DNA from: JANQRV01 sp964533785
GTDB lineage: Bacteria > Bacteroidota > Bacteroidia > Chitinophagales > Saprospiraceae
DNA length: 18,900 nt
Direction of reading: 5' to 3'
NCBI GenBank assembly: GCA_964533785.1
Contig: CAZHNG010000101.1
Location: 1-18,900, forward strand
Part shown: one piece after another, positions 1 through 7,771 of the stretch
Layout of the letters: each line of letters opens with the position of its first letter
Position numbering within the stretch: the first letter of the stretch is position 1
Notes under the pieces: model-generated
Told to the model about the DNA's origin: nothing
Seen by the model: only the letters and a program-made list of their open reading frames with translations
Database searches by the model: none
Program-made: the position numbers and the translations under genes

Positions 1-92
1 GGATTAACGAAGTACAGTATAAAATTTGCCCCTTGTAGCCGTTTGATGATCCCGCCGAACAAGTCTATTAAACATCCAGCCAATCATCACCT
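1..92. other. Window edge downstream of GH97, no gene recognised
   Basis: These 92 bases follow the GH97 stop on the minus strand. No terminator hairpin or recognisable coding end could be identified. It may belong to a feature beyond the edge. Confidence 0.3.
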
Positions 93-2213
93 TCAATTGA
101 CTGGTTTCAGGCTTATCGCCAACCCCCCGCCTTCAGCTAAGGTGAAAGACTTGGAAATTTCACTAGTAATCGTCATTTCCTCTATCTCTATAGCCAAAGG
201 ATTATTCTTAAAGTGAGCCGCTTCCCCGTCTCGGTAGATAACCGCCTGGAACTCCTTACCTGCCGGAAGAAAATCAAAACTTATATCCACCTTTCTTTTT
301 TGTTCATCCGTAATGCTGCCAAGAAACCAATTACCCGTGTTCTTTTCTTCTCTGGCGATCGTGACGAAATCTCCTACCGCTCCATTTAGTACAACCGTTT
401 GTTCCCAATCTACACCCACATCCCGGATAAACTGAAAAGCGGGTTGTCCCTCGTAGTGCTCCGGCAAGTCGCATGCCATTTGGATTGGACTGTAAATGAC
501 TACGTACAAAGCCAATTGCTGAGCTAAAGTCGTGTTTATTTGGTTATTGGGTTTATCTTTTAAAGAAGTCTCAAAGACGCCGGGTGTAAAATCGATCGGT
601 CCGGCAAGCATACGGGTAAACGCAATGATGGGTAAATGTTCGGGCGGATTACCGCCGTCACTCGCCCAGGCGTTGAATTCCTGTCCGCGCAGCCCCTCCC
701 TGGCAATAGCATTCGGGTAGGTACGCCTGATGCCGGTTGCCTTTATGGGCTCATGCGCATTAATTGCGATATCGTATTCTGCGGCCGTTTCCAATACTTT
801 CCGGTAATGATTGACCATCCATTGGCCGTGATGGTATTCTCCCTTTGGAATAACCTTTCCAACATAACCGGTTTTAACCGAATGAATGCCATGCCTTTTC
901 ATCAATGCATAAGCCGTATCCAATTGTTGCTCATAAGTCCTGGGAGCAGCGGAGGTTTCGTGGTGCATAATGATTTCCACACCTTTTGAGTTGGCGTACT
1001 CCACTACTTTTTCCAGATCATAATCCGGATAAGGAGTGATAAAATCAAAAACCCCTTCCCGATCTTCAAACCCGATCCAATGTTCCCAGCCTGTATTCCA
1101 GCCTTCTACCAATACTCCGCCGATGCCATTTTCTGCAGCAAAATCGATGTAACGCATGGTATTTTCGGTTGTCGCTCCGTGATTACCATGGGGCTGAGCT
1201 CCCGAAGTGAAGGTGTTCATATCCTGAGATCCTGCGTAATCCCAGGTAGAACGGCCCAAATGCATTTCCCACCAAATACCTACGTATTTCATTGGCTTAA
1301 ACCAACTCACATCTCCCAGTTGATTAGGCTCGTTCAGATTGAGTATCAATTTAGATGCGATCAGGTCTTTTGCAGCTTCCGCGATTTGGATGGTTCGCCA
1401 CGGTGTTTTAAAAGGTAAAGCGCGCTTGACTTTATGCTCCACCCTTTCTGAGCCCACCAGAACACTGGTCATGGAAAGGTTGTCCGGATCAACTTTCAGG
1501 GTCATTCCGGCATAATCGGTAAGGTCAGCTTCGTGAAAACTGAGATGTAGGCCGTCTTCGGCGCGCATGGTAAGGGGCGTATTAACAGCATTAAACGGAA
1601 TATGGGTTTGCGCCAGATCGGGATGATTACGTTTTGCTATGGCATCGATGGCGGAAAATTTAGAAGTGTTGTACAAGTGTTCGTAAATATCCCAATCACC
1701 TGGCAACCACCAGCAAGTATGATCGCCCGTAAGCCGGAACTGGGTATTTTCTTCTAAGATCAATAGTGTATCCAGGCCTTCCTGCTCAGGAAACTCATAG
1801 CGAAAACCTACTCCGTCGTCATAAGCCCGGAAGTAAATGTTCAATCGTCTGTTGGGGGCTGCCTGTTCTTCGAGTTCTACTATCAATTCCTGGTAAGCAT
1901 TTTCCACCATCCGCTGCTCCCCCCAGGGCATTTCCCAGTTTTCCCGAAATTCCCGAAGGCTGGTCCCCTTTAACTGAAGGCCATTGGACAAAGGGTTTTG
2001 ACCAATAAGATCAAAGCCCAGGGTAGAGCTGTCAATTACCACCGCATCCTGATGTCTAACCAGGTACATCGGTGTCCCTCCATCATCCAAAAAAAATTCA
2101 ATGGTATTTACCGATGAGGGAGAAGTGACCTTGGTTTCCATAGATCCTTGTTCACAAGCAAAAAAGGTTAACAGGATTGCGAAAGCAATAAGCCCGGAAT
2201 AAAATCTAATCAT
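93..2213 (-). CDS. GH97 glycoside hydrolase, SusB-like alpha-glucosidase lipoprotein
   Basis: Predicted exported glycoside hydrolase of family GH97, which removes alpha-linked glucose (or galactose) from oligosaccharides, probably in the periplasm. The first ~20 residues form a lipoprotein signal ending in FFAC, so Cys20 would be lipidated. The N-terminal beta-sandwich is followed by a TIM barrel with VEGWNTGWEHW, MHHETSA, VKTGYVG, NAHE, RTYPN and TPGVFE. Glu419 (HHE), Glu488 (NAHE) and Glu512 (RGQE) have the same spacing (69 and 24 residues) as Glu439, Glu508 and Glu532 of Bacteroides SusB as I recall it. This points to the inverting, calcium-dependent branch rather than the retaining Asp-nucleophile branch. 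The reading frame is open back to 2321, but the first residues there are not signal-like. I chose ATG 2213 for a normal signal length (706 aa); ATG 2240 is the alternative. No SusC/SusD genes lie beside it. Family is confident; exact substrate is not. Confidence 0.9.
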   Translation of the reverse strand: MIRFYSGLIAFAILLTFFACEQGSMETKVTSPSSVNTIEFFLDDGGTPMYLVRHQDAVVIDSSTLGFDLIGQNPLSNGLQLKGTSLREFRENWEMPWGEQRMVENAYQELIVELEEQAAPNRRLNIYFRAYDDGVGFRYEFPEQEGLDTLLILEENTQFRLTGDHTCWWLPGDWDIYEHLYNTSKFSAIDAIAKRNHPDLAQTHIPFNAVNTPLTMRAEDGLHLSFHEADLTDYAGMTLKVDPDNLSMTSVLVGSERVEHKVKRALPFKTPWRTIQIAEAAKDLIASKLILNLNEPNQLGDVSWFKPMKYVGIWWEMHLGRSTWDYAGSQDMNTFTSGAQPHGNHGATTENTMRYIDFAAENGIGGVLVEGWNTGWEHWIGFEDREGVFDFITPYPDYDLEKVVEYANSKGVEIIMHHETSAAPRTYEQQLDTAYALMKRHGIHSVKTGYVGKVIPKGEYHHGQWMVNHYRKVLETAAEYDIAINAHEPIKATGIRRTYPNAIAREGLRGQEFNAWASDGGNPPEHLPIIAFTRMLAGPIDFTPGVFETSLKDKPNNQINTTLAQQLALYVVIYSPIQMACDLPEHYEGQPAFQFIRDVGVDWEQTVVLNGAVGDFVTIAREEKNTGNWFLGSITDEQKRKVDISFDFLPAGKEFQAVIYRDGEAAHFKNNPLAIEIEEMTITSEISKSFTLAEGGGLAISLKPVN

Positions 2214-2393
2214 TATACTTTTGAGAATACAGGATTTCATATCATTTAAAATTATTGCGTAAAATTGAAATCTCCCTCTACTCAGGAGGTATTGACAATC
2301 GAATTCAGAAATAACCACCAAAGCACTAGCAAGCAGAAAAAGAAAGACTAATTAAGATAACAAATACCAGATTGCCCCACCTTTACTGCCGGA

Positions 2394-2417
2394 TTTGAGT
2401 GTAAAAGGTTTGAGTGT
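2394..2417. repeat. Direct repeat TTTGAGTGT x2, 15 bp apart
   Basis: The 9-mer TTTGAGTGT occurs at 2394-2402 and 2409-2417 in the gap between the Asp-box gene stop and the GH97 start. The 239-bp gap (2214-2452) otherwise shows no gene, no clear terminator and no clean TAnnTTTG box. The repeat could be an operator for the GH97 gene or chance; only two copies are seen. Confidence 0.35.
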
Positions 2418-2452
2418 GAACATAACATAAATTATAATGCTCGACTACTTAC

Positions 2453-5400
2453 TTATTCTAACTTCAATGCTTCATACTTTTTAAATAAAGAGTAATCTAT
2501 CGCTTCTACTTTTTCCTGATAGGCTTTAAAATCATGCTCAAAAAACCGGTTGATGCGTTCCAGTGTATTGGCTAGCTGATCGTGGAAATGTTGCATCGCA
2601 TATTTTGCAGCCTGATTTGGAGCACCATCGGAAGCCAAAAGGTACCGGTATGCCGCTGACATGCTGGAGTTCAACAACCCAGGAGTTCTGACAATCCCTT
2701 TGGTATCTGGTGGATCCATATACAGATGCTGCAACGTTTCTATACTATCTTGCAACGTTTTTCCCATTTCAGCAATGGCTTTTTTGGTTGAATCGGGAAC
2801 ATAAGCCAGAGCCTCCCCTACCCTTTTGATGGTCTTTTTCGTTTCTTTAAGCCGGTCAAAAGCTTGGGTAGCCATTTTGGCTTTTTCCGCAAATGCTTCG
2901 TAGGCCACGGCTTTGGCTTTCATCGCCGATAGATCACTATCCAGGCGCGGGTCAGCCAATACCTTTACCATCGTAGAATCTTTGTGATCCCCGTAGGAAA
3001 AAACGAGTTTGTAGGTACCGGGAAGGACTTCCATTCCACTCGGCAAATTCGAACCCGGCCGGGGATCTGAATGAGAAGGAAAACGAAATCCGTCCTTCCG
3101 CAAATTCCAGGTAATACGATTTATTCCTGTGTCCAATTCGGTACTGTAGTTACGTATTATTTCATTATCCGCATTCATTACTTCGACTTTCACTTTCATT
3201 TTCTTCTTTCCTTCCGCATTCTCCTCTTTTCCTTCACCATTTGGTTTCACCCAAAGGGTCAAGCGCGCTCCTGAAGGCCGATTATCACCGATGAATTCTG
3301 CATCTGCAACAAAGCGGATACCATCATAAGAACGGTATTCAGCTAAATAAGCGTCGGGGGCGGGAAAAGCTTTAAAGGCTTGCTCCAGCACCTTTCCTTT
3401 TGTTTTGGCCAATTCACGGAAAGGCCGAATATCATCAAGCACCCAAAAAGAGCGGCCGAAAGTACCTACAATAAGGTCGTGTTCTCTGGGATGAATTTTC
3501 AGATCAGACACCTGGACCGCCGGAAATCCATTCATCCAATGGTTCCAATTGGTTCCTCCGTCAACGGAAAAGTACAGGCCGCGATCGGTTCCCAGCCATA
3601 ACAGCCCAGGTTCTTCAGGGTCCTGAACAACGGATAAAACAAAGCCATCGACTTGTTCCTCGTCTACGATTCTTTTAAAGGATTGCCCGTAGTCTTTTGT
3701 ATGGAATAGCATGGGCCTGAAATCATTACGACGGTAATCATTGACGACGACAAAAGCTTCGCCGGCATTTTCACGTGAAACTTCGATCTGCGGTATCCAG
3801 CTCCCTGCTTTGGCAGCCGGCAATTTGCCGGCCAGATTGGTCCAGCTTTTACCGCCATCTCTGGTGAACTGTAAATTTCCGTCATCCGTTCCCACCCAGA
3901 TCACATTTTCATCGACCGGACTGGGAGAGATGGCAATAATGGTGGTGTGATTTTCGGCTTGCGTATTATCAATGGTAAGTCCTCCGCTCTCGTGTTGCTT
4001 CTGTTTAGTTGTATCATTTGTCGTTAGATCGGGAGAAATAACTGTCCAGCTGTCACCGCAATCCATACTTTTGTGCAGGTATTGACTACCGTAGAAAATA
4101 CCACAATCGTGAAAGGGGTTTTGTGCAAATGCAGCATTCCAATTAAACCGGAGTCGCTTGCCTTCCGGATGAAAAGGTTTGATAAACTTTGATTTGCCCG
4201 TTTCCTTATCTACATACCCCAGGTTTCCTCCTTGGGACATGGCGTAAACATAACGGCTATTATCCGGCCGGAAGGAAACATCGAATCCATCGCCAAAATA
4301 TACTTCTTGCCAGTCGTAATTCCGAATACCACCGGGCTTTAGAACATAAGCAGGTCCTACCCAGGACCCGTTATCCTGCATCCCTCCGCCAATATTATAA
4401 GGAAAACCCATGTCATAACTAACGTGGTAAAATTGGCCTACTGGGATATTGGAAACAAACCGCCAGCTTTCTCCCCTGTCCCTGCTGATATTTAGCCCAC
4501 CATCATTTCCTTCAATGATGTAATTAGGGTCTTCGGGATGAACCCAAAAAGCATGATGATCAGGATGAACAGCCTTAGTACCCGAATAAGGTAGAATTAC
4601 GGAGAACGTTTTTCCTCCGTCTTCACTTCTTGAAACCAAAGAGTAAAGACTATAAACCCGGTTTTCATTCTTGGGATCCACAAAAATATCAGAATAATAA
4701 AAGGGCCGGTTACCGATTCCCTTTTCGGCTATTTTTTTCCAGTTGCGCCCTCCATCGGTGGATTTGTACAAAGCATTTTCCTTAGCCTCTACCAAAGCAT
4801 ATACAATATTGGGCGAAGAAGGAGCAATGGCCAATCCCATCCGCCCAAGCTCTCCTTCGGGTAGCCCATCCTTACTCGTTCTTTTCTCCCAGGAATTTCC
4901 TCCATCGTAGGTTACATACATTCCCGACCCAGGACCTCCTGAATTAAAAGTCCAGGGTTTACGCCCAAATTCCCACATGGCGGCAATAAGTTTATTGGGG
5001 TTTTTTGGATCTGTTACTAAATCTGCTATCCCTGTATTTTCATCGACGAAAAGGATCTTTTTCCAGTTCTTACCACCATCAGTAGTACGGTATACGCCGC
5101 GTTCTTTATTGGTTCCCCAAACGGCTCCTAAAACACCAGCATAGACAACATCGGGATTGTCGCGGTGTATAATAATCCGGTGAATATTTTGGGTGTTTTT
5201 CAACCCCATCATTTTCCACGTTTTTCCACCATCTATACTTTTGTAGATTCCCCCGCCTGTGTTATGAGAATTACGTGGATTTCCTTCTCCCGTTCCCACC
5301 CAAATTTCCTGTGGATTTTTTTGGTTGATCTTGATTGATCCTATTGCTTGCAAGGGTTGATCATCAAAGATAGGTTCCCAGCTGATACCGCCGTTGACTG

Positions 5401-5611
5401 ATTTCCAAACCCCGCCAGAGGCTGCTCCTGCGTAGATAATGTCAGAGTCACTTAAGTCAACATCAATAGTCGTTATTCTTCCACTCATCCCAGCAGGCCC
5501 TATATTCCTGATCTGCAGTCCCTTCAATTGCTCAGTATTGATCTGTTGAGCGGTTAGCTGTATCGCCAAGATGAAGCATAAACTCACCACCCCTCCAAAA
5601 TATTTTAGCAT
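2453..5611 (-). CDS. Secreted Asp-box (BNR/sortilin-like) beta-propeller protein
   Basis: Large exported protein of 1052 aa that opens with a Sec signal peptide (basic start, hydrophobic stretch to about residue 20, LTAQQ at the cleavage site). Residues ~30-735 carry eleven Asp-box motifs of type S/T-x-D-G-G-x-x-W/F, beginning near 71, 125, 176, 234, 284, 329, 376, 515, 583, 638 and 682. This is the pattern of sialidase/sortilin-type propellers. Residues ~740-900 look like an Ig-like (FlgD-type) segment, with ITWNLRKDG and GTYKLVF. The last ~130 residues are helical and charged. Such proteins are often annotated 'glycosyl hydrolase', but Asp-boxes are structural and no catalytic residues can be assigned, so the ligand or substrate is unknown. 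No obvious type IX secretion C-terminal signal was seen. A candidate promoter lies about 270 bp upstream, with a MITE-like element in between. GH97 follows downstream on the same strand after a 239-bp gap. Confidence 0.88.
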   Translation of the reverse strand: MLKYFGGVVSLCFILAIQLTAQQINTEQLKGLQIRNIGPAGMSGRITTIDVDLSDSDIIYAGAASGGVWKSVNGGISWEPIFDDQPLQAIGSIKINQKNPQEIWVGTGEGNPRNSHNTGGGIYKSIDGGKTWKMMGLKNTQNIHRIIIHRDNPDVVYAGVLGAVWGTNKERGVYRTTDGGKNWKKILFVDENTGIADLVTDPKNPNKLIAAMWEFGRKPWTFNSGGPGSGMYVTYDGGNSWEKRTSKDGLPEGELGRMGLAIAPSSPNIVYALVEAKENALYKSTDGGRNWKKIAEKGIGNRPFYYSDIFVDPKNENRVYSLYSLVSRSEDGGKTFSVILPYSGTKAVHPDHHAFWVHPEDPNYIIEGNDGGLNISRDRGESWRFVSNIPVGQFYHVSYDMGFPYNIGGGMQDNGSWVGPAYVLKPGGIRNYDWQEVYFGDGFDVSFRPDNSRYVYAMSQGGNLGYVDKETGKSKFIKPFHPEGKRLRFNWNAAFAQNPFHDCGIFYGSQYLHKSMDCGDSWTVISPDLTTNDTTKQKQHESGGLTIDNTQAENHTTIIAISPSPVDENVIWVGTDDGNLQFTRDGGKSWTNLAGKLPAAKAGSWIPQIEVSRENAGEAFVVVNDYRRNDFRPMLFHTKDYGQSFKRIVDEEQVDGFVLSVVQDPEEPGLLWLGTDRGLYFSVDGGTNWNHWMNGFPAVQVSDLKIHPREHDLIVGTFGRSFWVLDDIRPFRELAKTKGKVLEQAFKAFPAPDAYLAEYRSYDGIRFVADAEFIGDNRPSGARLTLWVKPNGEGKEENAEGKKKMKVKVEVMNADNEIIRNYSTELDTGINRITWNLRKDGFRFPSHSDPRPGSNLPSGMEVLPGTYKLVFSYGDHKDSTMVKVLADPRLDSDLSAMKAKAVAYEAFAEKAKMATQAFDRLKETKKTIKRVGEALAYVPDSTKKAIAEMGKTLQDSIETLQHLYMDPPDTKGIVRTPGLLNSSMSAAYRYLLASDGAPNQAAKYAMQHFHDQLANTLERINRFFEHDFKAYQEKVEAIDYSLFKKYEALKLE

Positions 5612-5645
5612 GTCCGTTTTATTTTAATTTAACAAACTTATATCC

Positions 5646-5815
5646 TTAAGTACACTGTAACATAAGTTTCTTGGTGTTTTGAACCACCGGGTTTTTGTCC
5701 AAATCGAGGCGCGGCGGAGCCTCGGGGCCATAGTCCCGAAGGCGAGCACGTAACGAAGAGTTGGACGAAAAGACGGCTTCAAAATGCAAAGAAATTTGTG
5801 TTACAGTGTATTAAG
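5646..5815. mobile_element. MITE-like element, 160 bp with ~50-bp TIRs and 5-bp TSD
   Basis: The element proper runs 5651-5810, flanked by the direct repeat TTAAG at 5646-5650 and 5811-5815, which reads as a 5-bp target duplication. The ends are inverted repeats starting TACACTGTAACA. The left arm is 5651-5702 and the right arm 5759-5810; the first 33 positions match at 28, and both arms end in GTCCAA. The centre (~5704-5756) is much more GC-rich than the surroundings. It can fold into small hairpins: CGAGGC (5705-5710) with GCCTCG (5719-5724), and CGGG (5723-5726) with CCCG (5735-5738). It has no coding capacity, so mobilisation would need a transposase elsewhere. The alternative is a REP-like or structured-RNA repeat. 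Only one copy is in the window, so dispersal is inferred. Confidence 0.7.
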
Positions 5816-6077
5816 TAGTTAAGATACACAATATTTGGTTTTAACCAATAGTGTTATTCTCCTTCTAAGGAAACAGCAAAGGTAAGAGCTTTCATCAGAG
5901 AAAGCGGGCAATATTCACAGTAGAGAATAGAATCGTACGTAGTAAACAGGGTACTACTTGAACTAATATCAAAAAATCGTTTTGTGGAAGGTGTTATCCG
6001 TGCTTGAATTGATCTTTCATGGTGGGAAAATGTTGGCCCTCTTTTTATTTGACAGCAGAATAAAACCTCTTTTACCG
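5816..6077. other. Non-coding remainder of the 5612-6077 gap, several small palindromes
   Basis: Beyond the MITE-like element this stretch holds three short hairpins and a promoter-like box, but no supported gene. The hairpins are TTGGTT-tt-AACCAA (5835-5848), GCTTTC-atcaga-GAAAGC (5888-5905) and GTAGTA/TACTAC (5939-5957). None is followed by a clear T-run on either strand, so they are not convincing terminators. Short open frames here have no recognisable protein features. Confidence 0.5.
5877..5911 (-). promoter_or_regulatory. Candidate Bacteroidota promoter for the Asp-box gene
   Basis: On the minus strand, TACCTTTG (5877-5884) matches the Bacteroidota -7 consensus TAnnTTTG exactly. TTG (5909-5911) lies 24 bp further upstream as a possible -33 element, slightly wider than usual. 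It faces the Asp-box gene that starts at 5611. The spacer holds the hairpin GCTTTC/GAAAGC, a possible operator. A transcript from here would run through the MITE-like element. Confidence 0.45.
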
Positions 6078-6335
6078 TTAAGCCGCTACTGCGTATTTCT
6101 GGATATAAAAATTCGCATCCTGGATTGTTTCGATAGCTTCTGCTTCTTCCGGTGTCAAGTAAACGTTAAACGAATGCTCTATATCTGCGATAAGTAGCAA
6201 GAGGTCTACAGGATCAAGTTGTAAATCATCCCTCAATTTGGTATAGGGATAAATGCGGGAACTTGGTACATGTAGTTTCCAACTGATTAATGAGATCAAA
6301 CGATCTTGGGTGTTTTGATAGTTTCTATCCTCCAT
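6078..6335 (-). CDS. Acyl carrier protein-like protein lacking the phosphopantetheine serine
   Basis: An 85-residue acidic helical protein with the shape of an acyl carrier protein. The helix I region is followed by KLRDDLQLDPVDLLLLIADIE in place of the usual DLGxDSLDxVEL, then an F-x-V segment and PEEAEAIETIQDANFYI, a typical ACP ending (ITTVQDAxxYI). The Ser that carries 4'-phosphopantetheine is replaced by Pro42 (codon CCT, 6210-6212, one base from TCT Ser). It may therefore be a non-carrier paralogue with a binding or regulatory role, or be modified differently. The start at 6335 (MEDRNYQN) gives normal ACP length; the frame is open to 6410, but that 25-residue extension is basic and un-ACP-like. 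It lies 114 bp downstream of def on the same strand and may be cotranscribed. Fold assignment is good; function is unknown. Confidence 0.75.
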   Translation of the reverse strand: MEDRNYQNTQDRLISLISWKLHVPSSRIYPYTKLRDDLQLDPVDLLLLIADIEHSFNVYLTPEEAEAIETIQDANFYIQKYAVAA

Positions 6336-6449
6336 ATTCACAAGGTTAACTTCATAATAACGTTTTAAAGAACGTCTGAACCTCCTTATTGGTTGCCAGG
6401 CGGCAGTCAAATGAGAATAAAATTTTTACTTTGTAGGGAGAAAAATTTT

Positions 6450-7001
6450 CTAAACAAATTTCATGGAATAATCCGGGTTGATCTTTCCCTTTTTGATACT
6501 TTCCAACTTACGACGGATCAATCGTTTTTTTACTGGTTTCAGGTATTCCAAAAATAAAACCCCTTCAATATGATCATATTCATGCTGAATTACCCGTGCG
6601 TTCATCCCGGTAAAAACTTCCTCGTGGGTATTAAAGTCTTCATCCTGGTAACGCAGCTTTATTCTAGGCTGGCGCATAACTTCACCGGTAATTTCCGGAA
6701 TGCTCAAACAGCCTTCTTCGTACGGCCATTCTTCGCCTTCTTCTTCCATTAATTCCGCATTGATAAAGGCCCTCTTAATACCCTGGCCTTCTTCTCCTTC
6801 TTCCATCATAGGAATAGAATTCACAATAAACAAACGGATAGGTAAACCGATCTGGGGAGCCGCCAATCCCACTCCTTTCGCGTTCTCGAGGGTTTCCCAC
6901 ATATTTTGTATCAATTGCTCTAAGTCAGGATAATCCGCATCGATCGGCTTTGCTTTTTTGCGTAATACCGGCTGACCGTAGGCATAAATTGGCAATATCA
7001 T
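6450..7001 (-). CDS. def: Peptide deformylase
   Basis: Metallo-hydrolase that removes the N-formyl group from nascent proteins in the cytoplasm. All three family motifs are present: GVGLAAPQ (43-50), EGCLS (96-100, metal-ligand Cys98) and HEYDH (140-144, metal ligands His140 and His144, catalytic Glu141). The 183-aa length is normal. A glutamate-rich insert around residues 66-96 lengthens the loop between motifs 1 and 2, as I would expect for Bacteroidota enzymes. The start codon at 7001 overlaps the 3' end of ruvX by 4 nt (ATGA), a translational-coupling arrangement. The ACP-like gene follows downstream. Confidence 0.97.
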   Translation of the reverse strand: MILPIYAYGQPVLRKKAKPIDADYPDLEQLIQNMWETLENAKGVGLAAPQIGLPIRLFIVNSIPMMEEGEEGQGIKRAFINAELMEEEGEEWPYEEGCLSIPEITGEVMRQPRIKLRYQDEDFNTHEEVFTGMNARVIQHEYDHIEGVLFLEYLKPVKKRLIRRKLESIKKGKINPDYSMKFV

Positions 7002-7426
7002 AAGCCTTTATGGTTTCTTTGTTCTTCTAAATATCGTTGTAAGATCAGTACAGCACTGACTTTGTCGACGAGGGCTTTGTCCCGTCTCTTCTTCTTTTTT
7101 ACACCGCTTTGTAAAATGATCTCTTTAGCATCAACAGACGTGAATTGTTCATCCTGCCTTGCGATGCTCAGATCCGGAAATAATTTACTCATCCGTTTAA
7201 TAGCTTGTTCAATCTGTGGTTCCAGCGACGTCGGGGTTCCATCTTTATGCAATGGCTCTCCAATCACCAGGGTAGCCACTTCTTCCTCACCGAGATAGCG
7301 CTCCAAAAACTCGAATAGCTGGTCAGTTGCGATGGTATCCAAACCATTTGCGGTCAATTGCAGAGTGTCGGTCACTGCAATTCCACACCGTTTCACCCCA
7401 TAATCTATAGCTAAGATCCTTGACAT
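6998..7426 (-). CDS. ruvX: Putative Holliday junction resolvase RuvX/YqgF
   Basis: A 142-aa RNase H-fold nuclease of the YqgF/RuvX family, implicated in Holliday junction resolution and, in E. coli, in pre-16S rRNA 5' processing. Visible motifs are ILAIDYGVKRCGIAVTD (Asp8), VIGEP (Glu57), DEQFTS (Asp92-Glu93) and ALVDKVSA (Asp121), which supply the acidic active site. The basic KKKKRRDK run around 110-117 sits just before the last motif and replaces the usual flexible loop. It is first in a compact minus-strand unit with def. The region upstream (7427-7597) shows no clean promoter match. Confidence 0.95.
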   Translation of the reverse strand: MSRILAIDYGVKRCGIAVTDTLQLTANGLDTIATDQLFEFLERYLGEEEVATLVIGEPLHKDGTPTSLEPQIEQAIKRMSKLFPDLSIARQDEQFTSVDAKEIILQSGVKKKKRRDKALVDKVSAVLILQRYLEEQRNHKGL

Positions 7427-7597
7427 TGATTACAAATTATACCCTACATCCATATTAATAATCATAGCACTGTGAGCAATGATCAAAACTGCGATCCCAT
7501 ACCGCAAAATGAATCATAATTTACATATGGCTTAATACTACTTTATCCCTTTGAAGATAAATCCTTAGTATCGAATTTTTTAATTCATAATTAACCT

Positions 7598-7629
7598 GGT
7601 TATAAGGGTTATTTTGGTTATGCGGTTAT
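7598..7629. repeat. Four GGTTAT repeats with ~9-bp period
   Basis: GGTTAT begins at 7598, 7607, 7616 and 7624, giving periods of 9, 9 and 8 bp. It is a short decayed tandem repeat or a cluster of binding sites upstream of the tandem palindromes. It is too short to assign a role. Confidence 0.5.
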
Positions 7630-7666
7630 AGATAATGAAGCCTTCTTGTCACTATCCAATGAAATT

Positions 7667-7771
7667 TATACCGACGTTGAAGTAGTTTGGGAATCCAAAC
7701 CATTTTCAAATACGGTATATACTGATCTAAGTAGGTTTGGGGAAGTCCCAAACCACTTCGTGTCAAGTATA
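7667..7771. repeat. Two tandem ~53-bp homologous imperfect palindromes
   Basis: Copy 1 (7667-7719) nests TATACCG/CGGTATA outside TTGAA/TTCAA outside GTTTGG-gaat-CCAAAC. Copy 2 (7718-7771) nests TATACTGA/TC-a-AGTATA outside AAGT/ACTT outside GGTTTGGG-gaagt-CCCAAACC, where the 8-bp core stem is perfect. The two copies are clearly related: both have TATAC at the edge and the core AAGTAG(G)TTTGGG, GAA(G)TCC(C) and AAACCA. Copy 2 has extra core base pairs on both sides of the stem. No T-run follows, so they look like a REP-type repeat rather than simple terminators, although they may still stop the M16 transcript. Confidence 0.7.

Noticed and set aside
2214..2321. N-terminal extension of the GH97 frame to 2321
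   Set aside because: The extra residues precede a complete lipoprotein signal and would bury it, so an internal start is far more likely.
93..5611. A polysaccharide utilisation locus (Sus-type)
   Set aside because: A GH97 gene is present, but no SusC/SusD pair or sensor-regulator is adjacent, and the Asp-box protein is not a known Sus partner.
5651..5810. Simple transcription terminator in place of a mobile element
   Set aside because: The arms are far too long, no T-run follows on the expected strand, and the exact TTAAG flanks are better explained by insertion.
6336..6410. N-terminal extension of the ACP-like frame to 6410
   Set aside because: The added 25 residues are basic and not ACP-like; ATG 6335 gives the normal length.
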